Assembly: GCA_026122225.1 (NCBI GenBank)
Contig: JANEZZ010001866.1
Location: forward strand, 124,001 to 188,000
Length of the DNA stretch: 64,000 nucleotides
Direction: 5' to 3'
Source of the DNA: Heloderma charlesbogerti
Taxonomy: Eukaryota > Chordata > Lepidosauria > Squamata > Helodermatidae
Below, piece by piece: positions 44,556 to 55,577 of the stretch (position 1 is its first letter; the number at the start of each line of letters is the position of its first letter). The position numbers and the translations under genes are program-made. Under the pieces are notes generated by a model that saw only the letters and a program-made list of their open reading frames with translations, was not told the DNA's origin and searched no databases.

Positions 44556-44926
44556 TCGCTGGGCTTGCGTAACTCAGTGAAGCCATAAGCTATGCCGTGC
44601 AGGGCCACCCAAGACGGACAGGTCATGGCAGAGAGTTCTGACAAAATGTGGTCCACTGGAGAAGGAAATGGCAACCAACTCCAGTATTCTTGCCAAGAAA
44701 ACCCCATGGAACGTATCACAAGGCTAAAAGAGATGACGCCGGAAGATGAGCCCCTCAGGTCGGAAGGTGTCCAATATACTACTGCGGAAGAGCAGAGGGT
44801 ATTTCCAAGTAGCGCCAGAAAGAGTGAAGCGGCTGGGCCAAAGCCAAAAGGACACTCAGCTGTGGATGTGTCTGGTGGTGAAAAGAAAATCCGATGCTGT
44901 AAAGAACAATATTGTTTAGGAACCAT
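44556..44926 (+). mobile_element. Inverted BovB 5' fragment, head to head with the minus-strand copy
   Basis: Plus-strand BovB 5' region. It begins near the element's 5' end (GGGCTTGCGTAACTCAG at 44560) and stops abruptly at GGAACC, 44919-44924. Positions 44637-44924 are an inverted repeat of 44268-44555: both arms are 288 bp, have no gaps and differ at four positions by my count. The 81-bp centre (44556-44636) is 5' sequence present only in this copy. The arrangement matches twin priming in orientation, but with the 5' part copied twice. Confidence 0.9.
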
Positions 44927-44934
44927 AATGAGCG

Positions 44935-47490
44935 GGGCTTGCTGGCTTTATCTGCATGCTTAATGTATTTGTCAAGCAGTACATTCTCCCAAGGCTAGCC
45001 ACTGTCGCGGACCCAAGGTCTAATGCAGAGGACAGAGGAAAGAAAGGGCCATATCTAGCCCCAAACAGGAAGGGCTGCGGAATGACATCATTAAGGAAAT
45101 CCACTCTCTGGCTCACCTTCCCCCACCTGTTTGTAATAAAGACGTCAATGCCATGAGTGGAGAGGACCATAACTGGCAGTGTGAGGAGACAGCGAATGCA
45201 GATGGAGGTGTCACGGTAACAAGAACAGAACTCTACAGGGCAGGCTAAGCAAAGTCAACAGGAACAAGTCTTCCTAGCCACGACCCCTTGGCACAGCGGC
45301 AGCAACAACAGCCCAGTTGGTAGGCAGAGAGAGAAGGGGCAGAAAGCATCCTTTTAGGAAGAAAAGACGGACAGTAGCAGCTGGTGCCCACTGCAGCTGG
45401 CGGGGCACAGGTCTGGGAATGGGACATCCTGTAAAGTTTGACTCGACCCAGATGTGTCTCACGAGCCTCTCCCGGGGGCCAGGTCTACACACACACCTCG
45501 TTACAGAGCGGGAGGAGCGGGAGATGCCAGCTCGCCACAGGCAAATGCCCCCTGTGGAAAGAGAGCCTCTGCACCCGCAGGGGAGGCAGCGGCAGCACAG
45601 AGGAGCCACCCACAGGACGCACGCAGGTGTGGAGAGCTGAATGTCAGCAGAGCGCAAGGGGGCCGCTCTGCTATGCACAGAACCCTGAGTCAGATTCAGG
45701 TGAGTGGACTGGGCAGGGAGGGAGGGTTCAGGGCAGCACGGTGGGTGCGGGATGGCGGGGTGATGCCAGAGCAGGGGAGGGGGCTAAGGGTTTCAGCCCT
45801 GGGAAACCAAGTGTCTGGAGCCAGGTCTTCCCACAGAGATGAGGAACGGTCCCAGATAGACAGACGGCACCAGCCATTCTTCAGGGTCTGAAGGACTCAG
45901 GGACCTTGTGGAGCGAGCCAAGCAGGTTACTATGGACTGTTTGTCATCCAGCCTCTGAATCGTCAGTCAGGCACAGAACAGAATGAGCATGTGCACGACT
46001 GGCCCTTCTGATCAGCAGGCAGAATGAAACTTCAGGTTTGGCCAGGCCTGGAAAACCTAGTGCTGATCTGATCTGCGTGATGCTGGCATTGCACAAGGGG
46101 GACGGTTCTGGGAAAAGATAATGGTGGCTACCAAGAAGATTGCAAAGGCACAGGACATTGAAACGTGATTTTGCAACCCTGAAACCTCATCCAATTCAGG
46201 CCGAAGGTCCAGCTTTTCAGACTTCCAGCCAATCATTATATAAAAACTCTTGGGCCTTTTGCCTTTGTCTGATCCAGAGAGTAGGTCATGCTGCACTCCA
46301 GCCTTTCAGACCCCCTTTCTGCCTCTCCTAGGTCAAATCTCCTTCTCTAAGCAGCAACCCCAGCGCTTCAGCAATGGAGCAGTACAGAAAGGTAAAAAAT
46401 AAATAAACCTGGACAGAGTTTCAATTCTCTGCTTTCCAAGAGAAACATTTGACATATGACACTCTTATTTATAAAAACAAACAAACAGCCAAACTCTTTG
46501 GAAGTGTTTTGCCTGGCGGTGAAAGGAGGTGGTTCTTCTCACACAAGCACTAACCCACATCACGCCCGTGTGGTTTCCTCCACATTCCAGCCTCCTGCTG
46601 CCCACACAAAGATGCCAGATGGTTTCAGGCCTTGGTGGGCTGGAGTATCTATGTGCTAAAGATGGCACCAGGAACCTATCCCATCACAGTCCCTTCTCTT
46701 CCTTCACCCCCGGCCCCCCACTCCTGGACACAAGTATCTCGTTTCATCCTCCCCCTGCCCCAAATGAAGAATTGGTCTTTCTGCATCAGCAGCAAACAGG
46801 GTCTACTCCGCTGTCTCCCAGCCACTTTGCAAACAGCAGTCATGAAAGATGAGGGTCCATTTTGGCCTGGAGCCCAGCCGGGGAATTTGAAGGAGGAGGC
46901 CATTTTCCTCATCCATTACAGAAAAGGTCATTACATCACAGAGGATGGAAAATGAGCTAGTCTGAGGGCTTCTTGCTCTGGCTGCTCAAGTGGGAAGGCT
47001 GACGCAGCTACTGCCTGGCACCGCTCAGCTCTGGGAAATTGGATAATTAAGGCCTGCTTGATTCTGCCAGGTGCCCTAATTTCAGCAGTTTGATTGACAC
47101 TCCAATTACCACACTCGTCTGGATGCCGCCCAGACCTCCTGGACACTTTCCACTTTTAACAAGGCATAATTCCTCCTCAAAGTGACTGTCCGCCACACTC
47201 TCGGTCACTTCTGCAAAAACAGATGGCAAAGCCCCCACTCTGCATGTGGCAGGGAGTGCACCTCTGAGCATATGCAGCAAGCAGAGACATGTGTCATCAG
47301 CAGGAAGGGCTCCCAAGTCAGCAAGGAGTGTGGGACCCAGGACAGCTTGAGCCCCAGAAGCTATCACGTAGGGACATTCTAGAGGGTACCAGATCAGGGA
47401 AGGCTGAGTCAGAGGACCTGCGGCTTCTGGTACACAACAGAGGAGATGACAAACCTGTCTGGCCATGCCTGTTCTAAAGGATGCTGTACA
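44935..47490. other. Intron sequence, nothing recognised
   Basis: 2.5 kb between the BovB pair and the family Y fragment. No exon or named repeat seen. Confidence 0.55.
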
Positions 47491-47493
47491 TCA

Positions 47494-47660
47494 GAGGTGG
47501 CAAGCCTCTTTTGGCCCAGGGGCCAAATTCCAATTTGGGAAGGGTCTGGGGGGGCGTGCATTCCAACAGTGGGTGGGGCTAGGGGCACAGGGGTGGGATC
47601 AAGGACAGAGTGGGAATGGCCAAAGCAAAGTGGGTCAGGTGTAATTCATAACGATTTGGA
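47494..47660 (+). repeat. Unclassified repeat, family Y, partial
   Basis: GGTGGCAAGCCTCTTTTGGC, CCCAGGGGCCAAATTCCAA and CAACAGTGGGTGGGGCTAGG match the first half of the family Y copies. Confidence 0.6.
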
Positions 47661-47694
47661 TGTTTTCCACCAAATATACAAACCACCATTCATT

Positions 47695-47795
47695 TCTATG
47701 GCTATCTACTCAGGAGTAAGCCCCAGTGCTACAGCTTTCAGGTATACAAAGTACAGCTCAATACTACTCATGTCTACTCAGGAGTACGCCCCAGT
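47695..47795. repeat. MITE-like GAGTAAGCCCC repeat, doubled
   Basis: ACTCAGGAGTAAGCCCCAGT and ACTCAGGAGTACGCCCCAGT, two copies of a short motif also found at 49200-49395 and 60170-60252. Confidence 0.65.
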
Positions 47796-47799
47796 GTAC

Positions 47800-49000
47800 A
47801 TTCATAGCACTATAAAACAAACAATAACTAAAAGAGGTTTCCCAGAAACAATACTCAGAAGCCATTCTGGAAAGAAAGAGGGGAGGACCACAGTTACAGA
47901 GACTAGTCTATCCACATTAAACTGCGCGTGTGCGCACGCACACACACAGTCCTCTCTTCTGCTTTGATCCATTTTTAAACCTGCAATTCCTTTGATTCCC
48001 TCCCCCTCCTCCTTTCTTGCCAGATGGCAGCAAAATCGATACTGGAGTGAGAGATGAGGAGCGGAAGACAGGAGATACTGGGTCATTTTTTAATCATGTC
48101 CCCCAGCCAGGTCTGCCCCATCTAGCCTCGCTCTCATCTGACTGTTCTGAACACCAGCGCACCCAAGATTTCTTCCAGCCCAGCAACTTCTCGGCCTTAA
48201 GCTGAATTATCTGGTGCAGACAACAACAAAAGAGGAAAAGCCTTCCAAGCTGATGATGGCAGAGGCTGCCCAAGAAAAAGGAAAGGCGAGAAGCAGCTGC
48301 TTGGGGTGACCGTTTCTGGGTGTCGTTAAGGACCTGAGTGGAGGTTGACCAGTCCTCCCTGGGCAAAACGCACCAGGAAGATGAACAAGAGCTGAGCAAG
48401 AGCATGGGCAGAAAGAGTGCCCTTGAGCGTCTGCAGAACTGGCTTTCCTTCACAAGGTGTGGACAACTCATTCCATTTGCTCCTTTCCTTCTGTTGTCCT
48501 CCACACTGCAGAAACATAGGCTGCAAGCTCCTTGTGGGCAAGGACGTAAGAAGAGCCCTTCTGGACCAAGACAAGATGGCTCCAGCCTCCTCTTTCCCAT
48601 GGTGGGAAGCCCACAAAAGGGACATAGAGACAATAGCCCTCCTTTCCTGTTGCTCCTCAGTAACTGCCATCCAGTGTTACACTGCATCTCGGTGTGGAAG
48701 CTCTATCTGGCTGCTGTGGCTAAAAGCCATGGAGAGGTCTATCACTTTGCTACATTACTCTGTAGAGAGCCATGTGCATTTATGGCACTGCAGCAATGGC
48801 AAGAATTACCAGTAATGACTCATGCACTTTTGTGGTGATTTTGCAACTTCCAGTAGCAAAAGAGTTCCCCATGTGAAGTCGCTGCTCTTAAAAGACACCA
48901 CGGGTTTCTCCCTGAAGGGAGCCACCCATGCCTGAAATGACCCATTGTCCAGAAATGGACAATAACATGAGAACCCAGTTGCACTTTCTGCCATCCCAAA
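47800..49000. other. Intron sequence, nothing recognised
   Basis: A short CA/CG run (GTGTGCGCACGCACACACAC) at 47929; otherwise nothing seen. Confidence 0.5.
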
Positions 49001-49004
49001 TAAT

Positions 49005-49850
49005 CCTCACATAACGGGGACTACGGGTGTCTCTACATTAAGCAAAAAACCTGCAAAAAAACACATCCTTTCCGGAGCGACCTGCTTTCGGTTTCTTTGC
49101 GGGATTAGGAAGGACTTCTTTACATGGCAGCCATGTGGTTTGAGGGGGGGTTTGTTTTCGTAGCTCAACTTCTGCTGTACTGTTTTCTCGCAGCCCCCAG
49201 GAAACCTCTGACTTACTTCTGAGTAGACATAAAATCTAAGATTGTGCTGTAAGTCTGCAACCCTTGGCACACTTATGTGGGAGCAAGCTGCACTGAACTC
49301 AGTGGGACTTACTTCTGAGTAGACATAAGTTCACCCAGTAAGTCTGCAACCCTCGGCACACTTACTTGGGAGTAAGCCCCACTGAATGTAATAGGGTGCT
49401 CTGAAACAACAGAGGACATTGCTTCTGAGCTGGGTGGGGTGAGGGATCAGATGTGTCTCCCTTCGTTGCAGGGAGGCATTTTACCCTCTTCTCCCTCCGA
49501 CTGAGCAATGCGGAGGCTGCAGATGCAATCAGCGGGCGATTCTTGCCCTCACTCTGTCAAACTGCATCCTGACCGTGCCCCAACAACTGAAAACAGACGC
49601 CCACAGCAGGCAGACACAGCAGTTTCTTCAGCTATTGGAGAATTTCACAGGGAGGTCATGGCGCTCCTGTTCTGTGGGCTGGGGAAAATGCCACATTTTT
49701 TGCATTTGGGGAAAACACGAGATAGACTGGGGGAAACTGCAGGAGGTGCTTTGGACGTTAACAGTGTCATGTGAAGAGCCCACAAACTTCCAAGAGAGAG
49801 CCATCTCAATAGCAGGATAAAAGCGGCGCATGATGAACCCCTATGGATCA
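49005..49850 (+). repeat. Unclassified repeat, family X, interrupted
   Basis: The first part 49005-49135 is followed by an inserted GAGTAAGCCCC-type MITE doublet (49200-49395). The last part carries GAGCCCACAAACTTCCAAG and GCCATCTCAATAGCAGGATA, matching 8990-9025. Internal boundaries are uncertain. Confidence 0.5.
49200..49395. repeat. MITE-like GAGTAAGCCCC repeat, tandem pair
   Basis: ACTTACTTCTGAGTAGACAT occurs twice, at 49211 and 49308 (97 bases apart), with GTAAGTCTGCAACCC and GGGAGTAAGCCCCACTGAAT between and after. A short tandem duplication of one element. Confidence 0.75.
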
Positions 49851-49854
49851 GAGC

Positions 49855-50990
49855 ATTCCGGAGGAACAGAAAGGACAAACCCCAGTGGCTTCCCTTTTTA
49901 GAAATTAAACCAGACACCACTGGGGAAGAGCAGGGTGTGGCCTCAGAGATGGTGCAAAGCCTTCCTGAAATGGATCCCGCACCTCTCACAAAACGTCCTG
50001 GGTATTTCACAACGTGGCTTTTGCTTTTAAGGAAATGCTGGAATAAACAGAATGAGTGCATCCAGCGGACGACAAAGACCATCCTCCAGAAGGAGCTCGC
50101 TTTCCTAATTTTTAAATAATTAATAATTGATTAATGGGAGAAATTACCATAAGGCATGCTGCGACATGCTGCAGAGACGTTTACAAATGGGCCCCCCCAG
50201 CCGATTTCACGGCACCTCGTACCTAAGCCCTTTGAAACCAAAGTATATAAATCATCAGGAGCTGTCTTTAGAATAGGTTACAGCACATCTTTAAAATAAT
50301 TTATGAGGAACATCACAGTCTCTCTCGCTCTTTCTCTCCCTGTGCGCTTTAATAAAGTCTTCACAAACATCAGGTCTGTTGAAGACTCTCCCCGCTATAA
50401 CTCAGACACGCAGCACCAAATAATAATCAGAAGAAAACAAAAACTCTTGCAGCCCTTCCTCGCTGATACCTCCTGGGTGCATGGCAAGTCAGAATGCAGC
50501 CAGCATGATCAGACCTTCCTCTGCTCATTACCATAATAAAATTCTATGGAACCACTGAACAAGCAAACTCAAAACTGAGCAGGATGGCTAAGGGAGAGGT
50601 GAAACGGAGCATGTGTGAGTCCGGGGCGCGTGCCGCATTCCGGGCAAACTCAGACGGTCGCTCTACCCAAAGACACGCCTCGTCTGACTCTGGGCCCAGA
50701 GGACAGATCAGAGCCAAGGGAGCGAGTCTCACCAAGTCACTGTTTGTTATTCGCAGAGTCCCACACAAACATACTTTGCCCCAATCATAACCCTAGGAAG
50801 GAAAAGAGCAGATCCTTCCACCAAGCCTCTTCATTCCTGGAAGTTACCCTAAGCCCCAAAGTCGAACGTTTGCAGCTGTTCTCCTTTAACTCAGTTCTAG
50901 AGCTGTATGAATCCCAGCTCCTGATGAGGGTCTGGGCACAAAGTCAGGTAGGGCTGGAGAGAGACAATTTCTTCCCCATACACATACCAC
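49855..50990. other. Intron sequence, possibly an old retroelement
   Basis: 50335-50770 has AATAAA at 50350 and a minus-strand frame with GPESDEACLWVERPSE, which recalls LTR-type sequence. I could not find LTR ends or a target duplication. Confidence 0.3.
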
Positions 50991-50994
50991 TGCC

Positions 50995-51137
50995 CCCACT
51001 ATCCAGGACAGGCTTCGTTACCCCTAGTAGCCTACCCCAAACTGGGCCCTACAGATATGCTGAACTGCTGGCTATGCTGGCTGGGGAGGATGTGTGTGGC
51101 AGTCCACACTTCTGGAGGGCGCCAGGTTGCAGAAGCG
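50995..51137. repeat. Palindromic MITE-like repeat next to exon B
   Basis: GGCTATGCTGGCTGGGGAGG and CTTCTGGAGGGCGCCAGGTT; the other arm is diverged. 76 bp from MYO18B exon B. Confidence 0.65.
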
Positions 51138-51213
51138 TAATCATCTCCGCCATCTGCCTTGCAGAGGAGCCTGTCAGCCACAGGACGCCTGCTCTGCTCC
51201 CCCCCGGCCTTAC

Positions 51214-51358
51214 CTTTGCATGCGCCTGCGGCTCCCAGGTGGTAGATGGCAGCCAATACTCGCCAAATGACTTCCTGCTCGCCAGTGGTGATGTCCAGGG
51301 TCCCCATGGCAGCTTGGAGCTGAGAAAATGCAGCTGATGCCTCCTGCTTCTCTTCAGC
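51214..51358 (-). CDS. MYO18B: MYO18B exon B (upper 50K domain)
   Basis: 145 bp, 48 codons plus one base (residues 22-69). It begins AEEKQEASAAFSQLQ and contains VIWRVLAAIYHLGAAGACK, the conserved helix that in ordinary myosins reads like IFRIVAAILHLGN. The acceptor is TTGCAG and the donor is GTAAGG. A MITE fragment at 50995-51137 lies only 76 bp downstream in the intron. Intron to the next exon is about 14.8 kb and carries the minus-strand BovB. Confidence 0.93.
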
Positions 51359-51594
51359 CTGCAAGGAGAAGCCATCAGAGAGGAGAAAACAGGACAGTCA
51401 AGTCTTTGGCAGGGGATTTTTGAAAAAGCGGAGAAAAAGCAGAAGACCTTGAGTGGAAAAACAGGGCAAGAGACTACAGCACCTTCAAAAGAAACCAGGG
51501 CAAACAAAAAAAATCCCTGAGAAAAAACCTCACCGGTCAAGAACCACAAAGTTTTGTGCATTGAAAGTCACTCTAGGAATAAGCATCCTAGAGC

Positions 51595-51726
51595 CTTCCC
51601 CAGCCTGGTGCCTCCAGATGTTTTGGACTCCAACTCCCATCAGCCCCAGCCATCATAGTCAATGGTCAGGAGTGCTGGGGGTTGGAGTCTGAAACATCTG
51701 GAGTGACCAGGTTGGGGAAGGCTGAT
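51595..51726. repeat. Palindromic MITE-like repeat, best copy
   Basis: CCCCAGCCTGGTGCCTCCAG pairs with CTGGAGTGACCAGGTTGGGG, and GGACTCCAACTCCCATCAG with TGGGGGTTGGAGTCTGAA. The ~130-bp unit can fold on itself. Confidence 0.82.
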
Positions 51727-51729
51727 CTA

Positions 51730-52650
51730 TCGAAGGAGATTAAGGGTCGTTCCTGGGTTCTGTCCCTTTGTCAAACTCTGGTGAGTCCAACAGACAGAGT
51801 GCAGCATGGTGGACCTCGGCACGTGGGGGCAGACTTGATTCCATACCGGCTCCCCCACCCCACCCCACCCCACTAAAAATAAATAAGAAATGGGACAGCC
51901 TTGGCAGGGTTATTGGGGGAGGAAAAACAGACGCTGTGCTTGGGAGCCTCCATCACGTCAGGGGCAACATTTGCCCTTTTGCATGTAATGTGTGTGTATG
52001 TGTGTTGGGGGGGGTCACCTACAACATATGGGGCCCTCTTCTAATGAGGCTGCCTGTTGCTTCTCTGCATGCCACAGCTCTGTGCTCACTCCTATCCAAA
52101 GGGAAGGGACCTGCAGAGGAGTGACTCACACAGAAGCACAAGGGGACGACTCTCCACGGCAGAGTGATGCCTCCTTCAATAGAACTGGAAAGTGTTATAT
52201 TGAAAAGAAATGTTTCCAAGTGCGTGTCTGGTTTTAGTTAAGAACAGCACTCTTGGCTATCAGACATTTGGGGCACTGGGCAATTATAGCTTTTAGAGGG
52301 ACAGCAGTGTTTGATCAAGGTTTCCTGGTCACCTGCTCCCTTGGAGGCAAGCTGGCATTGAAGAAAAAAGGGCTGTGCAGTTCCCCAGGCATGGGGGGGG
52401 GGGCGAGAATCCCCTTAGCCACTGTGACCCAGAAATCCTCCATTCATGTAAGGACCCTGCTTCCCTCCCTGTCCAACTGGAACAAATAGCTTGTGCCACT
52501 GAGAGCTTGCTGGCTCCAGCCAGCTCACAGAACAGAGAGAGAAGCACTGATCCGTAATGGTTCTTCTCCTCTGCTCTTCCACAGGATGGAATCTCTGGGC
52601 TCGAGCTGGACACCATTTTATTGGGAATCCTTTTTTTCCAGCAGAGGAAT
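51730..52650. other. Intron sequence, nothing recognised
   Basis: (CCCCA)n-like run at 51850-51870 and a G run at 52010; no exon or named repeat. Confidence 0.5.
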
Positions 52651-52652
52651 TT

Positions 52653-52680
52653 AAAAGTGTGTGTGTGTGTGTGTGTGTAT
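52653..52680. repeat. (GT)n microsatellite
   Basis: Uninterrupted GT run of about 12 units. Confidence 0.95.
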
Positions 52681-52894
52681 CTCCAGCTGTTCTTTGAAGT
52701 GTTGCTTTTTAAGCAGGGTGCGAAAGGGGATTGAAGAAAAGTTAGTTCCATGTTCAGAACCTCAGAGTGCAAAAAACAAAATGAGAGAGGCAAGATCACA
52801 GGCTCAGCACTCCAGTGGCACTTCAGCTTCTCTGCATTTCATTTTTGAGGGTTTAATGCATTAATACCTGAAGGACTAAGGGCCCTCAGGCCTC

Positions 52895-52975
52895 AAGGTG
52901 GAGGGGGGGACCTGTGACCCCGGTCAGGGATGATGAGAGGTGTAGTCCAACATCTGGAGGGCCACAGGTCCCCCC
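52895..52975. repeat. Palindromic MITE-like repeat, short
   Basis: GTGTAGTCCAACATCTGGAG and GGCCACAGGTCCCCC. Confidence 0.65.
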
Positions 52976-53094
52976 CCCCACCTGAAGATCTGCAGATGAA
53001 CTTGCTGTGCCTCCACTAGCAGAGACAGAGGGGCTTGCAGACAGAGTGCTCCTAGCCCTCCGGCCAGTCCGAAGGAGCTGCGCAACTACCAGGG

Positions 53095-53560
53095 CTAACA
53101 ATATGCAAGGCCAGGGGCAGGGGCAGGCATGGTCGGGCACCTGCCGAGGGCCCACACCCCAGCAGGGCCCGCTGACCAGAACGCCCTGCCATCGCTTCTC
53201 TTCCTCCCCCTTGCAGCCTGTTTGTTCACCTGCCTCTCGCTCTGGCCCAGACAATGGCGGTGGGGAGGAGGAGGAGCAGGAGACGCTGCCACCAACCTGC
53301 CCGTGGCGTACCCGCCCTGGGGGCCGTGGAGGGGGCCTGGCCCAAGGGCCCCCAAAGGCCTGGAGCCAGCACCGGCAGCCACTCTGCCTTTTCTTCCGCA
53401 ACACATTATCTGCAGTAAGAGGAAAGGTGGAAGCAGCAGTGGGGAAACGCAGGAAGGTGACAAGTAGAAGCCACTGTGTAGACCACCCCTAGAATTCCGT
53501 GAGGGAGGAAAGCCAGCGGCGCCGTGAAAGCCTCGCCTGGAAGCGCCCACGGACAGAGAC
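53095..53560 (+). repeat. Unclassified GC-rich repeat (two blocks)
   Basis: Block 53130-53375 matches the reverse complement of 61985-62335: CTCTCGCTCTGGCCCAGAC, GGGGAGGAGGAGGAGCAGGA and AAGGCCTGGAGCCAGC occur in both in the same order. Block 53400-53560 (TGGGGAAACGCAGGAAGGTG, GTGAGGGAGGAAAGCCAGC) resembles 63130-63300. Class unknown. Confidence 0.6.
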
Positions 53561-53879
53561 AGCGAGATCCAGGGCTTTTTCTGCGACGCTCTCTGGCACC
53601 CCTCCCGTGATCAACCTGGCCATACGATGCCCCTCCTTCAGTCCCTACAGTGGCTTCCTGTCTGCTGTTGGGTTCAGTGCAAGCTCCTCAACTTCACTTT
53701 CCAAAGCCGACGCAGCCTCCCCCCACCCTTGTCTCTGCATTCTTACGACCCAATCTGTCCCTGCCCACAAGGCCCACCCAAGGTTTTGCACCCCCTCCCC
53801 ATCCCATGCACAGACAAGACCGGCTGGATTGGCCATTGGTTGGATGGTCTGGGAGAGCCATCCCTTCTCTCCACCTCAG

Positions 53880-54245
53880 TTGGCCATGTGCTGTCTTTTA
53901 CAGAGGACAGACCTCTGGTTGAAGGGCTGTCCAGCTCACATCTGAATTAAAGATAAAGAACCCTAAGAAGGGGGAGAAGGGGGCCTTGGAGTTGTCCATC
54001 ACCAGTTGGCACCTGGACAGCAGGCTGAACAGGCAGGCACACAGCTCACCTGGCCATAGTCTGCCCACTGTGGTGAAATTGTAATAAATAAATGTAATAA
54101 CAAATACATACAATTTGTATTTATATTTAAATTGTGTTAATTATTTCTAAATGTGCATTGATGCAGATAAATTAGGATATGCAGTTTTTATGACAACCTG
54201 TGTTCTGCCTTCTTTTTTTGGTGGCCCCCCTGACTCTCTCCACCC
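53880..54245 (+). repeat. Unclassified repeat, family W
   Basis: AAGATAAAGAACCCTAAGAA, GGCACCTGGACAGCAGGCTG and TATTTAAATTGTGTTAATTA in the same order as 39355-39680. An inserted AATAAATAAATGTAATAA sits at 54080. Confidence 0.65.
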
Positions 54246-54289
54246 CCAAACAGGGTGATTGAGACATGTCCCAGGCGATCTCACAGTTC

Positions 54290-54550
54290 GTATTATTTAT
54301 TTATGTATTTATTTTTATTTTTTATTATTGCATTTCTATCCCGCCTTTTTTCCTCTTGCAAGGAACCCAAGGCGGCTTACATTATCCTCCTCCTCTCCAT
54401 TTTATCCTTACAACAACAACCCTGTGAGGTAGGTTGGGCTGAGAATGTGTGACTGGCCCAAAGACACCCAGTGAGCTTCCATGTCCGAGTGGGGACTAGA
54501 ACCCGGATCTCCCAGCTCCCAGTCCAACACTCTTGCCACTACACCACACT
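54290..54550 (+). repeat. SINE, second type, near full length
   Basis: TATCCCGCCTTTTTTCCTCT, ACAACAACCCTGTGAGGTAG, GACTGGCCCAAAGACACCCA, GTGGGGACTAGAACCCGGAT and CTTGCCACTACACCACACTG in order. A common reptile SINE layout. Confidence 0.85.
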
Positions 54551-54559
54551 GGCTCTGTC

Positions 54560-55565
54560 TTGTGCCTTTGCGCACTCTCCTGCAGCCCAGGGGGAAAAGG
54601 CCCAAGGACACAACCTCTGGGGGCATTTTTCAGACTCCGAAGTCCCTGACGGCAGCGCTTGGATTCTGTCTCCAGCTGCGCTGTCCCTCCAGAGACACAA
54701 AAGCCTCTGCTCAGCATTTCCACACAAGTCAGCAAGAATTAGACTCTGGTGGAAATTGCTAAAGGGACCAGTTCAATACAGGGTCACCCCGGACACATAT
54801 TGTGTCAGCAGCCTTCATACCGGGAAAAGAAGTTGAAGGAGATTTAGTGCAAGAGAAGCTGAGGTGTTGCCCCTTATGGAGCAGCTTTAATCGGCTCTGG
54901 ATTAAATAAGTTTGTGATGCAAATGTGAAAGCACATCAGCCTAAATGAACATTTGCATTACAAACGCCTCTTTGCTGCTTTCTTCCACACTAACAATCAG
55001 ATGTTTGCATAAACAATGACACAAAGGCCATTTAAGAGCTCACAAGTGAAAAACACTCTAATTGGAGTTTGAATTCCCACATCTGCAACTGGCAGGAGCA
55101 TGTTCAAACAGTAAACATATCTGTCCTCCCAATTTTTACCAAGCTCACAAGTTTCAAAGGCAGGAAATGTCTGAGCATACAGACATTAGTAGTCCTTCAG
55201 TTTTTTCCAGCTGGGACTCAACTTTAGCCCTAACATACATTTGGGGACCCACTTCCTAATGTTTTTACCATCTATTTGTAAATGATGATGGTGTTCCTGT
55301 GGCAACCTGCTTTAAGGTCAGTTTTAATGGGTCCCACTTACCAGCTGAAGACCAATGCTATAGTAGATCATCAGATTACAGGGGACAGGATATTCCTCTT
55401 TCTCTAAATTGCTATTCAGAGGGAAAGGGTTTCTACATCAAATCCACCAACCAGTGTCTGGGGATTTATCAGTGGGAGGGGGATCTCTTAACTGGATTCC
55501 ACACATTCACACGCAAGAGTGAGTGCATTTAAGCGTATAGAAGCATGGAGGCTTTTGCTTCTTCT
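54560..55565. other. Intron sequence, nothing recognised
   Basis: Flanks the BovB target site; no exon or named repeat seen. Confidence 0.5.
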
Positions 55566-55577
55566 ATGCTTAGCTAA
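55566..55577. repeat. Target site duplication of BovB, left
   Basis: ATGCTTAGCTAA, identical to 58783-58794, directly abuts the 5' end of the plus-strand BovB. Confidence 0.9.

Noticed and set aside
49200..49395. Regular repeats resembling a CRISPR-like array
   Set aside because: Only two to three imperfect units of a known type of reptile MITE; the setting is a vertebrate intron.
50335..50770. A fourth LTR of the same type as the three solo LTRs
   Set aside because: No TGTCAG/CTGACA ends or 5-bp duplication could be found, and the frame does not start like the others.
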